Shown here: piece after piece, positions 51,191 to 62,586 of the stretch
How positions within the stretch are numbered: the stretch's first letter is position 1
Layout of the letters: each line of letters opens with the position of its first letter
Assembly: GCA_015698045.1 (NCBI GenBank)
Contig: BLAL01000053.1
Location: forward strand, 188,501 to 252,500
DNA length: 64,000 bases
Reading direction: 5' to 3'
Source: Rhizophagus clarus
Lineage: Eukaryota > Glomeromycota > Glomeromycetes > Glomerales > Glomeraceae
Notes under the pieces: model-generated
The model's input: only the letters and a program-made list of their open reading frames with translations
Told to the model about the DNA's origin: nothing
The model's database searches: none
Position numbers and translations under genes: made by a program

Positions 51191-52607
51191 AACTTTTAGA
51201 GACTCGGCTTCATATTATTTAAACGGGTAAATTAATTTCTGTTAACTGCGCGTACTGCGCGTACTGCGTGTGTTGTATATTATATATAAAAAAATTAGCC
51301 AATCATTTCCTTTTTTTGGTTACGGAGGTTACGGAGGTTTTCGGATTTTACACCTAGTTCCGCCCGGTTTCGCTTATGGGCAGGTTTCGATTTCAGATTA
51401 TACCCATATACTGAAATATTTTTTTTTATTACTGAAACTTAAGACAAGACTTTACCTGTTAATTTAGATTTACATTGATTTATTAAAAAGTAACATATAT
51501 GAGTATAGCATTTTAGATTGTGTGGCTCAAATTCGAAAGAAAATAAAGAAAATATGTTTATCTATCATTTTAAAAAAATTTTTTTTTTTTTTTGTTTTAT
51601 ATTCATGTATTTGTGAAAAAAATCATGAAAATCATTACTCTAGTTATTAATACTTCTATGCTCTTTTTTTCAAAACGCAGCGTTGTAAAAATTTTCTGCA
51701 AAACAAATATTTATTCCAACATTTATGGTATAACGCCTTGAAATCCCAATCGAAAACCATCTCCAGCAGTCTTCACTTACCTTGTTAACTGATGCTTTAT
51801 ATATTTATACTCTTATTTGTAAAATAAAAGTTTATTATTAATTATATCTCATGTAAAATAAGACGTCAATAATTACTATTATTCTTTTTGAGTTTATTTA
51901 TATTTTTCCAACTTTGTCCAAAGGTTGACTTGAATTTATACAGTATTGGTATGTTAAATATCAATTTGAAACTTTTTATCATTTTATTCCTTTCTGTAAT
52001 GATTAACAACTTCCTTTTAGAAATTAATATACACAATGCATCATTCAGTAAAAAGGTTTTATTAAAATGGATAAAAATTTTCAGTGTAATATCATAAATT
52101 TCAAAGACATTTTTTTTTATATTATGACCTTAGAAAAACATCCATATATTTTATATGAATTTCAGTTTTTTCCTTATAATGAAAATTTGTAATAATAAAA
52201 AACTTGATATATTTGGTTTAAATATGTTACGTAATTCATAAATTTTTGTGATCATAAGAAAGTTTTTTTTCATTTATCTGCTGTTTTATAGCGGATCATA
52301 AAAAAAATGTCACTTCGTGTATACTGATGGTTTGATTTAAATACCAATATAAAACATTTTAACATCATATACATTAACTGGTAAAGAGTACTTTCTTTGT
52401 CATTTTTTTTCAAAAAAAAAGGTTTTTTATTGTTCTTATTTTTTATCAAAACATTTTAATAAATACTAATGTAAGAAAATATAGAAATATGTTTATAATT
52501 TAATAAGAAAAAAATTGAAAAAAAAAATACAAATGTTTGTGGTATTCAGTAAATACTATGTACATTTTAAAACGAATTAACGACAATCTTGAACTTACTG
52601 TTATAAT
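51191..52607. other. intergenic, ends of hAT relic and 3' flank of coil gene
   Basis: At 51248-51271 a 9-bp unit close to actgcgcgt repeats three times. Motifs ggttacggagg (twice) and gggcaggtt at 51319-51390 mirror 45190-45260. Near 52411-52440 the block shared with the 3' flank of the plus-strand paralogue occurs in reverse. No gene is recognised. Confidence 0.5.
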
Positions 52608-55600
52608 CTATTTTAAATTATTTAATTCCTTTCTTTCTTGTTTTAATTCTCCTTTCAATTCATCCAAATTCTTTCTTAATAAATTTATGTCTTCTTCCAT
52701 CATGCTGGAATTTAATTTAGTTCCGGTTTCTTCATGAGAATTAGTAACAAATTTAAAAACATTGTGTTTATCAATATTAAAAGAATCCAATTTAAGAATA
52801 TTACTAATCTTAAGAGTAACTTCTAACTCTTCATTTTTTTGAACAATATTCATTAAGGAATCATAATCTTTGTTCAATTTTAATAATCCATCATTACATT
52901 TTATAAGAGTGGTTTGAAATTCTTTAGTATATTTATCGGCAAATCTTCCTTTATTGTTACTAAAGATTTCTAGATAATTTTGCAATTTTTTAATAGCTTT
53001 TTCTCGTAAAGTTAGTAAATCACCTTTGGATTCCATAAATTTATTAACTTGATTGAAGACCTGTTCTCTTCTATTAGCATCATAAGAAGCTGAAGTTTTC
53101 GACAATTCTTGTTTAAGTTCATCCAACTCTCTTTGTTTAGCTTCTTTCTCTTTATGAATCTCCTTGGTATTTCCTCCTTTAGTTAACTTATTTACCAATT
53201 CTTCTTTTATATTACTCAATTCTTTTTCCTTTTCTTTTAACTGTTTAATACGCACATTATCAAGATCAATTAATTTTTGCATTAATTCGCTTATTTTATT
53301 TCCTTTAATGTGTAAAGCTTCGGTTAATTGCTCTTTAATTTGTTTTTCAATTTTCAATTTTTGTTCCAATCGACTAATTTCTTTTTCCAACTTGGCTTTC
53401 AATATAGTATCTGCTGAGATACTTTTTTGTTCCGATTGTCCACAATTATCTTGGGATCGATTTAATTCAATTTCTAATTTCCCTTTTTGTTCAATTAAAC
53501 TTTCCTGCTGCAATTCAAATTCTTGATTAATATCTTCTGATTGGGTTAATTTTTCTTGCAAGTTAGATTTTTCTTTTTTTAATTGATCGATTTGATTTTG
53601 AGTTTCATGTTTATTTCGTTCCAAATGCTCAGTTAAATTTATATCGGTCAAAGCTTGCTTTTTATAAATTTCATCTTGTAGGTAAGCAATGTCACTTTGT
53701 AATCTATTTTCCTTCTCTGCAAATTCTTTAATTTGCATAGCCAAATTAAGCTTTAAGCTTTGGTTATCTTGTTCAAATTGAAAATTACTTTGTTGTAAAT
53801 TATCTAATTCCATTCGAATACTTTGACATGCCAATTGATTTTCTTTTAATTCTTTTTGAGAATTCTGATAATTAATCTCGGCTATCTTTCTTAAATCTTT
53901 GTATTGATCTTGCTGAAATTTTAATTCTAGAATATTACTTTGTAGATTAATTTTTTCTTGATTTAACTGATTTATTTGAATTTGAAACCGTTGACTAGTC
54001 AGTTCATTTTGTATTTCTTTCTTAGTTAAATTATTAACCAAAATTTGTTTTTCATTTTGTAAAGAAGTAATTTGGCTTTGTAAAATATTTTCTTTCTCTG
54101 CAAATTCTTTCATTTGTGTAGCCAGATCAAGATTTAGGGTTTGGACATCTTGTTCAAATTGAAAATTTTTTTGTTGTAAATTAACTAATTCCATTTGAAT
54201 ATCTTGACATATCAATTGATTTTCTTTTAATTCGTCATTAATCTGTGTAGCTAAATCAAGCTTTAGGGTTTGGATATCTTGTTCAAATTGAAATTTACTT
54301 TGTTGTAAATTATCTAATTCCATTTGAATATTTTGACATACAAATTGATTTTCTTTTAATTCGGTTTGAGAATTTTGATAATAAGTTTCGGCTATCTTTT
54401 CCAACTCTTTGTATTGATCTTGCAATTCTTGAATATTACTTTGCAGATCATTTTTTTCTTGATTTAACTGATTTATTTGAATTTGAAATTGTTGATTAGC
54501 CAATTCATTTTGGTTTTCCTGATTAGATAAATTATTAACCAAGATTTGCTTTTCATTTTGTAAAGAGGTAATTTGGCTTCGTAACGCATTTTCTTTTTCT
54601 GCAAATTCTTTAATTTGTACGGCTAAATCAAGCTTGATAGTCTGATTATCTTGTTCAAATTGAAAATTTCTTTGTTGTAAATTATCCAATTCCAATTTAT
54701 TTTCTTTTAGTTCTTTTTGAGAATTTTGGTAATAAGTCTCGGCTATCTTTTCTAAATCTTTGTATTGATCTTGCAATTCTTGGGTATTACTTTGCAGATC
54801 ATTTTTTTCTTGATTTATCTGTTGATTAGTCAGTTCATTTTGTTTTATCTGCTTCGTTAAATTATTAATCACGATTTGCTTTTCTTTTTGCAAAGAAGTA
54901 ATTTGGCCTTGTAAAGTATTTTCTTTCTCCTCAAATTCTTTAATTTTTGTAGCTAAATCGAACTTTAATGTTTGGTTATCTTGTTCAAATTGAAAATTTC
55001 TTTGTTGTAAATTATCTAATTCCAATTTATTTTCTTTTAGTTCTCTTTGAGAATTTTGATAATAAGTCTCGGCTACTTTTTCAAAATCTTTGTATTGATC
55101 TTGTAATTCTTGGGTATTGCTTTGCAGATCATTTTTTTCTTGATTTAACTGATTTATTTGAATTTGAAACCGTTGATTAGTCAGTTCATTTTGTTTTATC
55201 TGCTCTGTTAAATTATTAATCACGATTTGCTTTTCATTTTGCAAAGAAGTAATTTGACCTTGTAAAGTAATTTCTTTCTCTTCAAATTCTTTGATTTTTG
55301 TAGTTAATTCAAGCTTCAAGGTTTTGTTATTTTGTTCAAATTGAGAATTTCTTTGTTGTAAATTATCTAATTCCAATTTATTTTCTTTCAGTTCTTTTTG
55401 AGAATTTTGGTAATAAGTCTCGGCTATCTTTTCTAAATGTTTGTATTGATCTTGCAATTCTTGGGTATTACTTTGCAGATCATTGTTTTCTTGATTTATC
55501 TGTTGATTAGTCAGTTCATTTTGTTTTATCTGCTCCGTTAAATTATTAATCACGATTTGCTTTTCCTTTTGCAAAAAAGTAATTTGACCTTGAAAAGCAT

Positions 55601-57623
55601 TTTCTTTCTCTTCAAATTCTTTAATTTTTGTAGCTAAATCGAACTTTAATGTTTGGTTATCTTGTTCAAATTGAAAATTTCTTTGTTGTAAATTATCTAA
55701 TCCCAATTTATTTTCTTTTAGTTCTTTTTGAGAATTTTGATAATAAGTCTCGGCTACCTTTTCAAAATCTTTGTATTGATCTTGTAATTCTTGGGTATTG
55801 CTTTGCAGATCATTTTTTTCTTGATTTAACTGATTTATTTGAATTTCAAACTGTCGTCTATTCAGTTCATTTTGTTTTTCTTGCTTATTTAAATTATTAA
55901 CCAAGATTTGCTTATCATTTTTCAACGAAGTAATTTGGCTTTGTAAATTATTTTCTTTTTCTAAAAATTTATTATTTTGTGTAGCCAAAGTGATCTCCAG
56001 ATTATCACATGCCGAATGTATTTCTTTTAACTTTTTTTGCTTAATTTCAATTTCCATTTGAGAATTTTTATATAAAGTTCTTAACTCTTGAATATTAGTT
56101 TCCGCTTTGGCTAATTGACTTTGCAAATTATTTTTTTCTTTATTTAATTTTTTAATTTGAATTTGAAACTGTGTATTAGTCGATTCATGTTTTTTTTCCT
56201 GATTAGCTAAATGATCAGCCAAGGTTTGCGTTTCATTTTCTAAATTACTGATTTTGGTTTGTAAAGTATTTTCTTTTTCTGTAAATTTATTTTTTTGCGT
56301 AGCCAAGGTAAGCTTTAGGTTATTATGTTCCAAATGCATTTCTTTTAACCTTTGTTTGTTATTTTCAATTTCCATTTGAGAACTTTCACAATAAGTTCTT
56401 AAGTCTTGAATATTTTCTTCTACTTGGGTTAATTGATTTTGCAGATCATTTTTTTCTTGATTTAACTGATTGATTTGAACTTGAAGCTGTTTAATAGTCA
56501 ATTTGTTTTTGTTCTTTTGTTCAACTAAAGTTTGCCTTCCATTTTTTAAGTAAGTAATTTGAGCTTGTAAATCATTTTCTTTTTCCAAAAACTTTCTATT
56601 CTGTACAGTTAAATCAATCTTTAAGGTTTCATTATCTTTTTGAATATTGTGATATTTCAATTGCATGTCTTCCAACACTTTTTGCCTATTTAGAGCTTCT
56701 ATTTGAAGTCTTTCATAATAATCTCCATAGTCAATTATACTTTGTTGTTGGGATATTAATTTTCGAACATCGGTTTCTGCTTGATCTAATTCGTCTTGCA
56801 GATCATTTTTTTCTCGATCCAAACGATTAATTCGAGTTTGATAAGCTGAAAATTTTTTAAAGAATTAATTTTAATATAATATATAATATATTCAATAAAA
56901 ATAAAATAAGTAAATTAATTTTAATCATATATAATAATATATAATTATGAAATAAAATATTACTTACCATCTAAAGTACAGTATTTAAATAAATTTTTTA
57001 AAAAAATAAAAAAGTTCAATATACGAATAAAATTCAGTTAATTTATTTTAATAAAATATAAATATCTTAATGACTATATAAATATAATAGAATTAAATTT
57101 ATAACTTACTCCCTATATATATATTAAATAATGTTAAGTAAAATATTAGATTAGTTTAAATTTATATATATATAAATACTATATAAATATAATATAAATT
57201 AAATTTATAACTTACATCCTATATATATATTAAATAATTTTAAGTGAATAATTTAATTAGTTTAAATTACTATATATATATATATAAATAATATCATAAT
57301 ATAATTAAACTTATAACTTACGCCCTATATTATATTAAATATTTTAAGTAAATAATTTGATTAGTTAAATTTCTATATATATAAATACCATATAAATATA
57401 ATAGAATTAAATGAATGAACCAAAACTTACATTCTATGTTATTAAATAATTTTTTTTTTTTTTTTAAAAAAAAAAAAATTAATTAGTTTAAATTATACGA
57501 ATATATCATAAAATAATATAAATATAATTTAATTTAAATTATACGTAGTAGAATACGAAAGAAAAGGTTTCAGAATGTAATTTACAAGCTCTTACCTTCA
57601 TCATTATCATAATTTTGAGTCAT
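52608..57623 (-). CDS. 1426-residue coiled-coil protein with five 3-nt micro-exons
   Basis: Start exon 57623-57596 (MTQNYDNDE, phase 1) is followed by micro-exons aat 57431-57433, ggc 57322-57324, gat 57216-57218, gga 57110-57112 and atg 56968-56970. One large exon follows, 56845-52608 (AYQTRINRLDREKNDL..). The sum is 4281 nt, exactly 1427 codons with no internal stop. Leaving all micro-exons out also keeps the frame. The large exon is almost wholly Gln/Asn/Glu/Lys-rich heptad coiled coil. It includes at least six repeats of about 110-117 residues carrying AETYYQNSQ. The last about 110 residues (LLKLNKDYDSLMNIV.., ILKLDSFNID.., SSMMEEDI..) match the kinase-coil gene at 25.9-32.7 kb, so the two are paralogues; this one lacks the kinase. 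A structural or scaffold role is likely but not shown. Confidence 0.8.
53860..55860 (-). repeat. internal coding tandem repeat, about 330-350 bp units
   Basis: The codons for AETYYQNSQ-like segments recur near 53870, 54380, 54730, 55060, 55410 and 55740. The copies near 54968-55180 and 55649-55880 are nearly identical and about 681 bp apart, which indicates duplication of a two-unit block. The paralogue at 31340 has a single such unit. Confidence 0.8.
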
Positions 57624-57850
57624 TGTTATAAATAGTTATCTGTTATACCGAATCCTTTCTGGAAAATAAGCTATGTGTATTAAACGCCTTCGCTGAGTAT
57701 TTATAGTCGCGTGTGTAAGTATTAGATATTTAGATATTCGGAATAAGTAAAATAAAATAAATCCGGAACGCGAGAATATGATAGATTTGATCAACCCCAT
57801 CAGTGATCTATTGAGATCAACTTATTTATTCCTAATTAGTCAGGATATTA

Positions 57851-57985
57851 GGGAGACTATCAGTAGAAAAGGGGGAAATCTAAAATTTTGATTAAAATTT
57901 CTAATTTCTGACCTCATTCAAACGCACAAAATTAGCCCCAATGACCAAAATTAGCGATTTCCCCCTTTTTCATTGATCACCTCCC
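57851..57985. mobile_element. 135-bp MITE with TA flanks
   Basis: Ends gggag..ctccc form imperfect inverted repeats of about 30 bp containing aaagggggaaatc. TA is present directly outside both ends. Tc1/mariner-type insertion fits. It lies upstream of the coiled-coil gene. Confidence 0.6.
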
Positions 57986-58151
57986 TAATTTATAACTGGT
58001 ATTTAAGCAAGATGAGACTACGAATTTTCGCACACACTATAATTTTCTTTATTAATTGTAAATTACGTTTTTCTTTTTTTCCTTTCTCACGTAATTGCCG
58101 ATCATTTTTCGATAATTCATTTGCCGATGAGCCGGTGTATCATATGGGATA

Positions 58152-59160
58152 GATGAAAGTATATTGATATAAAATTTAAATTTATTACTTCTTTTTATTA
58201 TAAATTACTAACAGAGGATAGGGCTGAGTGATTCTATTATTTTATTCTACAATCAGTGAATCTTAAATTTTTATTACATTGAAATTACGTTATGTTATAA
58301 AATAGATGTATATACAATAGGCCTATTATATGACTAAAAGTTTTTATATGGATGCGCAGAATACAACTCTCTCAATATATAAAATTGTAATAATAAAATT
58401 ATAAATTTATTAATTATCAACTCATTATTAAAAAGCTCATAAATTATGTTCCTATTTGGCTGAAAGCTACTTGGCTGAAAGATTTATAATCATATGAATA
58501 GCTTGACGCCCACATTCAAAAAAGGAAATTACGACAATAAATAATCGGTAAGTGCATTGTTACAATTTCCTTTTTTGAATATGGGCGGAAATAATTCGGG
58601 GAAAAAGTCAGTTGATCATTCGGGTAAATAGGAATAAGATGAAAGTAAGTATATTGATATAAAAGTTAAATTTATTATTTCTTTTTATTATAAATTACTA
58701 ACAGAGGATAGGGCTGAGTGATTCTATTATTTTATTCTACAATGAGTGAATCTTAAATTTTTATTACGTATTAAGTGTATTGAAATTACGTTATGTTATA
58801 AAATAGATGTACTGTATATACAATAGACCTATTATATGACTAAAAGTTTTTATATGGATGCGCAGAATACAACTCTCTCAATATATAAAATTGTTATGAA
58901 TTTATTATTGTACCAACATTATTAACACATCAAACTCATTATTAAAAAGCTCAAATTATGTTCCTATTTGGCTGAAAGCTACTTGGCTAAAAGATTTATC
59001 TTATAATCATATGAATAGCAATTATACTGTGACGCCCCATATTCAAAAAGGGAAATTACGAAATAAATAATCTGCAAGTGCATTGTTACAATTTCCTTTT
59101 TTGAATATGAGCGGAAATAATTCGGGGAAAAAGTCAGTTGATCATTCGGGTAAATAGGAA
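58152..59160 (+). repeat. tandem duplication of about 500 bp
   Basis: The block beginning gatgaaagta at 58152 is repeated from 58639, with high identity to about 59160. Each copy carries a hairpin made of attcaaaaaaggaaatt and aatttccttttttgaat. Unit 2 has small indels (for example tactg near 58811). It contains no gene. Confidence 0.85.
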
Positions 59161-59401
59161 TAATATTCAAAAAAGGTGTCGGAAAAGTCATTCCTATTTA
59201 CCCGAATGAGTACCAATTTTAAAAAATATGCGGAAAAAAATTTACCGAATAACCAATGACAGAAGATTATAATTTTATCCGACACATAGTGTAACGGTAT
59301 ACGAGTAATACTACGTTCCGGTCGAGTGGTCCCGTGACGAACTTTTAAATTATCTAAGTGCATGGGGAAAACTATAAAGTTTTCAGTGAAAAACAAAAGA
59401 A

Positions 59402-59972
59402 ATGGCAAACTCTTGGTTAAATAGTTCTTTCACCAGAAATAAGGACTTCGTTTGATGGAAGAATATGGATGCACATACTTCGGCTAATTACCTGTTCGCT
59501 AGTTTCCAGGCACTGGAATTTAAAAGAAAGAAAAACCCGCAAAAAATTCAGTGAAGTGCGAAAAGACGTTCCGGAACTGACCTCAACATGCACCTAGTTG
59601 CCCATAAGATTTACTTAGACCCATGAATATTAAAGCTTATAATGCATTAAAGGTGAACGAATAGTGGGCTTTGTTGGAAGACATGTGATTTGCTATTCGT
59701 GATCAGACAAACGTTCACTTTCTCAGAACAAACGTATAAATGGTCTCGCATCGAACCTTTTGTTAATAATAAACGTTCTAACAACAAGCGTAAGAACATC
59801 ATCAAACAAAAAATCACATGATGGAAAAAGAAACCGAATAAAGCCGACTCACCCGGGGAAGGACAAGAAGAAGCCTGACGATTTTCGACCGGGTCACAAA
59901 AGAAACATTCGAAACGAAATAAGACGAGGATATTTTAATATATTAACGAGATTATTGAAAACTCTAATTTAA
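59402..59972 (+). pseudogene. gag-like ORF fragment of a retroelement, degraded
   Basis: Coding traces in several frames: MANSWLNSSFTRNKDFV, then KWSRIEPFVNNKRSNN, and the intact end at 59760-59972 with KPTHPGKDKKKPDDFRPGHKRNIRNEIRR. This basic 'KDKK..IR.EIR' ending resembles the C-terminus of gag-like ORFs in Rhizophagus repeats, as does the relic at 61441-61945. Stops separate the parts. A downstream A-run near 60232 could be the 3' end of the element. Confidence 0.45.
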
Positions 59973-61440
59973 TTAATTTAATTTAAAATTTTTATTTCTT
60001 TCGTTTTATAACGACACTCTTAGATAGATTAATTTTTTTTAGGACTATAAGTGGGTTTATTCTTATTTTTATCCAATTTAGCTTTTGTGTTTTTATATGT
60101 AAAATTTAAAACTTTAAGTACTAAGTTTCATTGAGTGAATGTAAAGGGTAGACTGTAGAACTTCAGGATCGGTTGGATGATCTCACGCATCGACATTTTG
60201 ATTGTTCGATCGCTAGTTTCAATAAAAGTAATAAAAAAAAAAATCAATATAAATTAGGAAAATGTACTACATATTATTAATTATCCTATAACTCAGTACT
60301 TTATAATAAAATCTTATATATTTAATAAATAAATTTATTTTAGTATACGGTTTTTTACTGCTGTTCATTCAAATTTTGGGATGTTCTTTACTCGAGCCAA
60401 TATTTTAAATATCTCCAAGGTTCTTGAAATATCCCGCGAAAATAAGTCTAAATAGAACAAAATGCGTAAAACATTTAATAATATACCGATAATAAATAAT
60501 GTAATTATCCAAATAAATAATATAATGACATTAAAAATCATTCCTAACAAAACATCTCTCTCTAAAAAAATACATAAGATAAATGATCCCATAATTCTAA
60601 CTAATAACTAGTAGTTCCCTATTATTTTATAAAAAAAAAATCTTTCCAAGATTTTTCGTTGAAACATTATTTTTTGTTAGAAAAAAAAATATATATATGA
60701 TATATCAGTATATTCTTCAAATTTTATTAAATAATTGTATTATTTTATTCTAGTCCAAATTTTCTCAAAATCTAGTCGATTACTGCAATCATTTCTATTG
60801 CCGTGTAACAATCGAGATTGATTACTTATTTTAAACCTTGTACGAAAGAATTTTCTTGAAAAGAATATTATAACGCTGAGGATGCTTTTACTAAATTACA
60901 AGAAATAAGATTAAAAAATCCTTTGAACAAATTAAATGTGTTTAACAACTACTCACAAAAAGGTTGAGGAATCTAACGGCGAAGGTAAGTGAAATTAAAT
61001 AAAATTTAATTAATATATGGATATTAAAGTTTTTTTTGTTGTTTAAAGTTTGCACTTCTCATAATCCTTTTGTTGAAAAATTGAGATCGAAAGTTCACTA
61101 GAAATAAACAAGAAGGATTGATTCTTTTGACGATAAATATAATTATATACCTTCATTATGATGATGACTACATCAGGTGACACATCAGCTAGTGAAAACA
61201 TGGACGAAGGTAGTATTTAGATTTGTCTAAATTTAATCAATTTTCATTTAAGTTTTAACAATCTATTTAATTTAAATTATATAGGTTGAAATAACCAGCA
61301 AACCATCAATAAAATTGCAACTGAATTTTATCGTCGAGTATCCTGACTAACTTGTATGATGCAAATGATAATTAACTATATCATCATTATCATGTAATGT
61401 GTTTATTATATTTGTACCTTAGTTTCATAATAATATAATT
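59973..61440. other. non-coding, with two start-exon-like relics
   Basis: At 61158-61209 an ATG frame (MMMTTSGDTSASENMDE) ends in GAAG before gtagta in phase 1, like the start exons of the two micro-exon genes. At 60971 ggcgaag meets gtaagt. The next acceptor after 61209 leads directly to a stop. No complete gene is visible. Confidence 0.4.
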
Positions 61441-61945
61441 GAAAATTTGAATGTTCACCGCTTCAGTGGAAGGAGTTCCTGACTCCATACGCAAACAATA
61501 ATTGCTGGTCCAAGACTACGACAACTGGGATAATTTCTTCGCAGACTTTGATTTAAATCATACAAAATAATTAAGCTACATAGGAGGAAAGAATAAGTTG
61601 ATCGCATTCTTCGAAACTACAAGGACCCAAAGAACGCTTTAGAATCACGATTTCACTTAGAAGGACAGGATTTCACTTAGGACAGGATTTCCGATGGACT
61701 CGTCTTTCTTTCGGTCAGCAACAAAGCAAAAGAAGAAGAGTGGTAATAACTCTTTGGCACGGACATTAATAAATGCAACCATGGTAAGAAGAATTCCTCG
61801 CCCACGACATAATACCAAAGATAAGAAATCGTCGGCTGGTAATATAACCAAGTCACGTGATCATCGTTCCTACTTGATGAGAAGGCGAAAACGGGCCTCA
61901 AAGCTCAAGTATCTATCAACGATTTTTAAAAAGTTGTGGGATTAA
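61441..61945 (+). pseudogene. gag-like ORF fragment with intact basic end
   Basis: Upstream codons read ..LVQDYDNWDNFFADFDLNHTK..LSYIGGKNKLIAFFETT.. with stops. The open end 61694-61945 is MDSSFFRSATKQKKKSGNNS..RPRHNTKDKKSSAGNITKSRDH..LSTIFKKLWD. The basic RPRHNTKDKK block resembles repeated gag-like proteins of Rhizophagus. It is followed by a T-rich region and, near 62253, a stretch of aaaaataaaaataaaa that may be the element's 3' tail. Confidence 0.5.
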
Positions 61946-62586
61946 TTGTAGGAGAAGAGATTAGTCTATTACAGGAATATTTTTTTCTTTTTCTATAATA
62001 TAAATTTTTTTTTGTAGTTATAAACTCTTCCCGTGCTACTAACTACATTTTTTTTCGTTGTTTAGTTTTTTTTTTCCTTTTTTCTTAGTTTAGTAGTAGC
62101 GTTCCCTTTTATTTTTTCACACTTCTGGGTATTATCTGGGGGTTTTCCGCAACAAGTACAGGCCAGGCTATAGTTTGGTTAAATGTTAGTACGATTAGGA
62201 CGCTGTGCTGCTTTGTTTGACGTAGCTTAGTTTGCGCTTTACACGTCCCGTAAAAAATAAAAATAAAAATAAAATAATTGAAAATTTGAAAGTTTGTGAA
62301 AAAAAACTCTTTCTGCTAAAAATCCGTACAAAATTTTTACACCTGATAGTTAAACGATTTTACTGTAAATCCTGAAACTTTTTTTCTAACGGATATACAA
62401 CAGTTAGAGCTGTTCAAGTTTTCTACATCTTAATTATATGTTAGATATCAACTTTTTTACGTCTTAAGTATTTTTCATATTTTTTTTGTCGAACATCTAC
62501 GCTAGAAAGTTAGAACAAATATTTTTACCCCTTGACTCTTCATAAAGTCACACTCTTCCAATACTACGTATCTGTTTCTCAAAAAT
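61946..62586. other. probable 3' untranslated part of the gag-like element, then intergenic
   Basis: T-rich and then mixed sequence ending in cgtcccgtaaaaaataaaaa near 62250, which looks like a retroelement tail. Beyond it I see no gene. Confidence 0.35.

Noticed and set aside
53164..55900. Plus-strand open frames rich in Phe/Leu/Ser inside the coil gene
   Set aside because: They are antisense shadows of the Gln/Asn/Glu-rich coiled coil; two of them are similar only because the coding repeats are similar.
59142..59408. Minus-strand open frame of 88 codons near the tandem duplication
   Set aside because: Overlaps the repeat and shows no domain; a chance frame.
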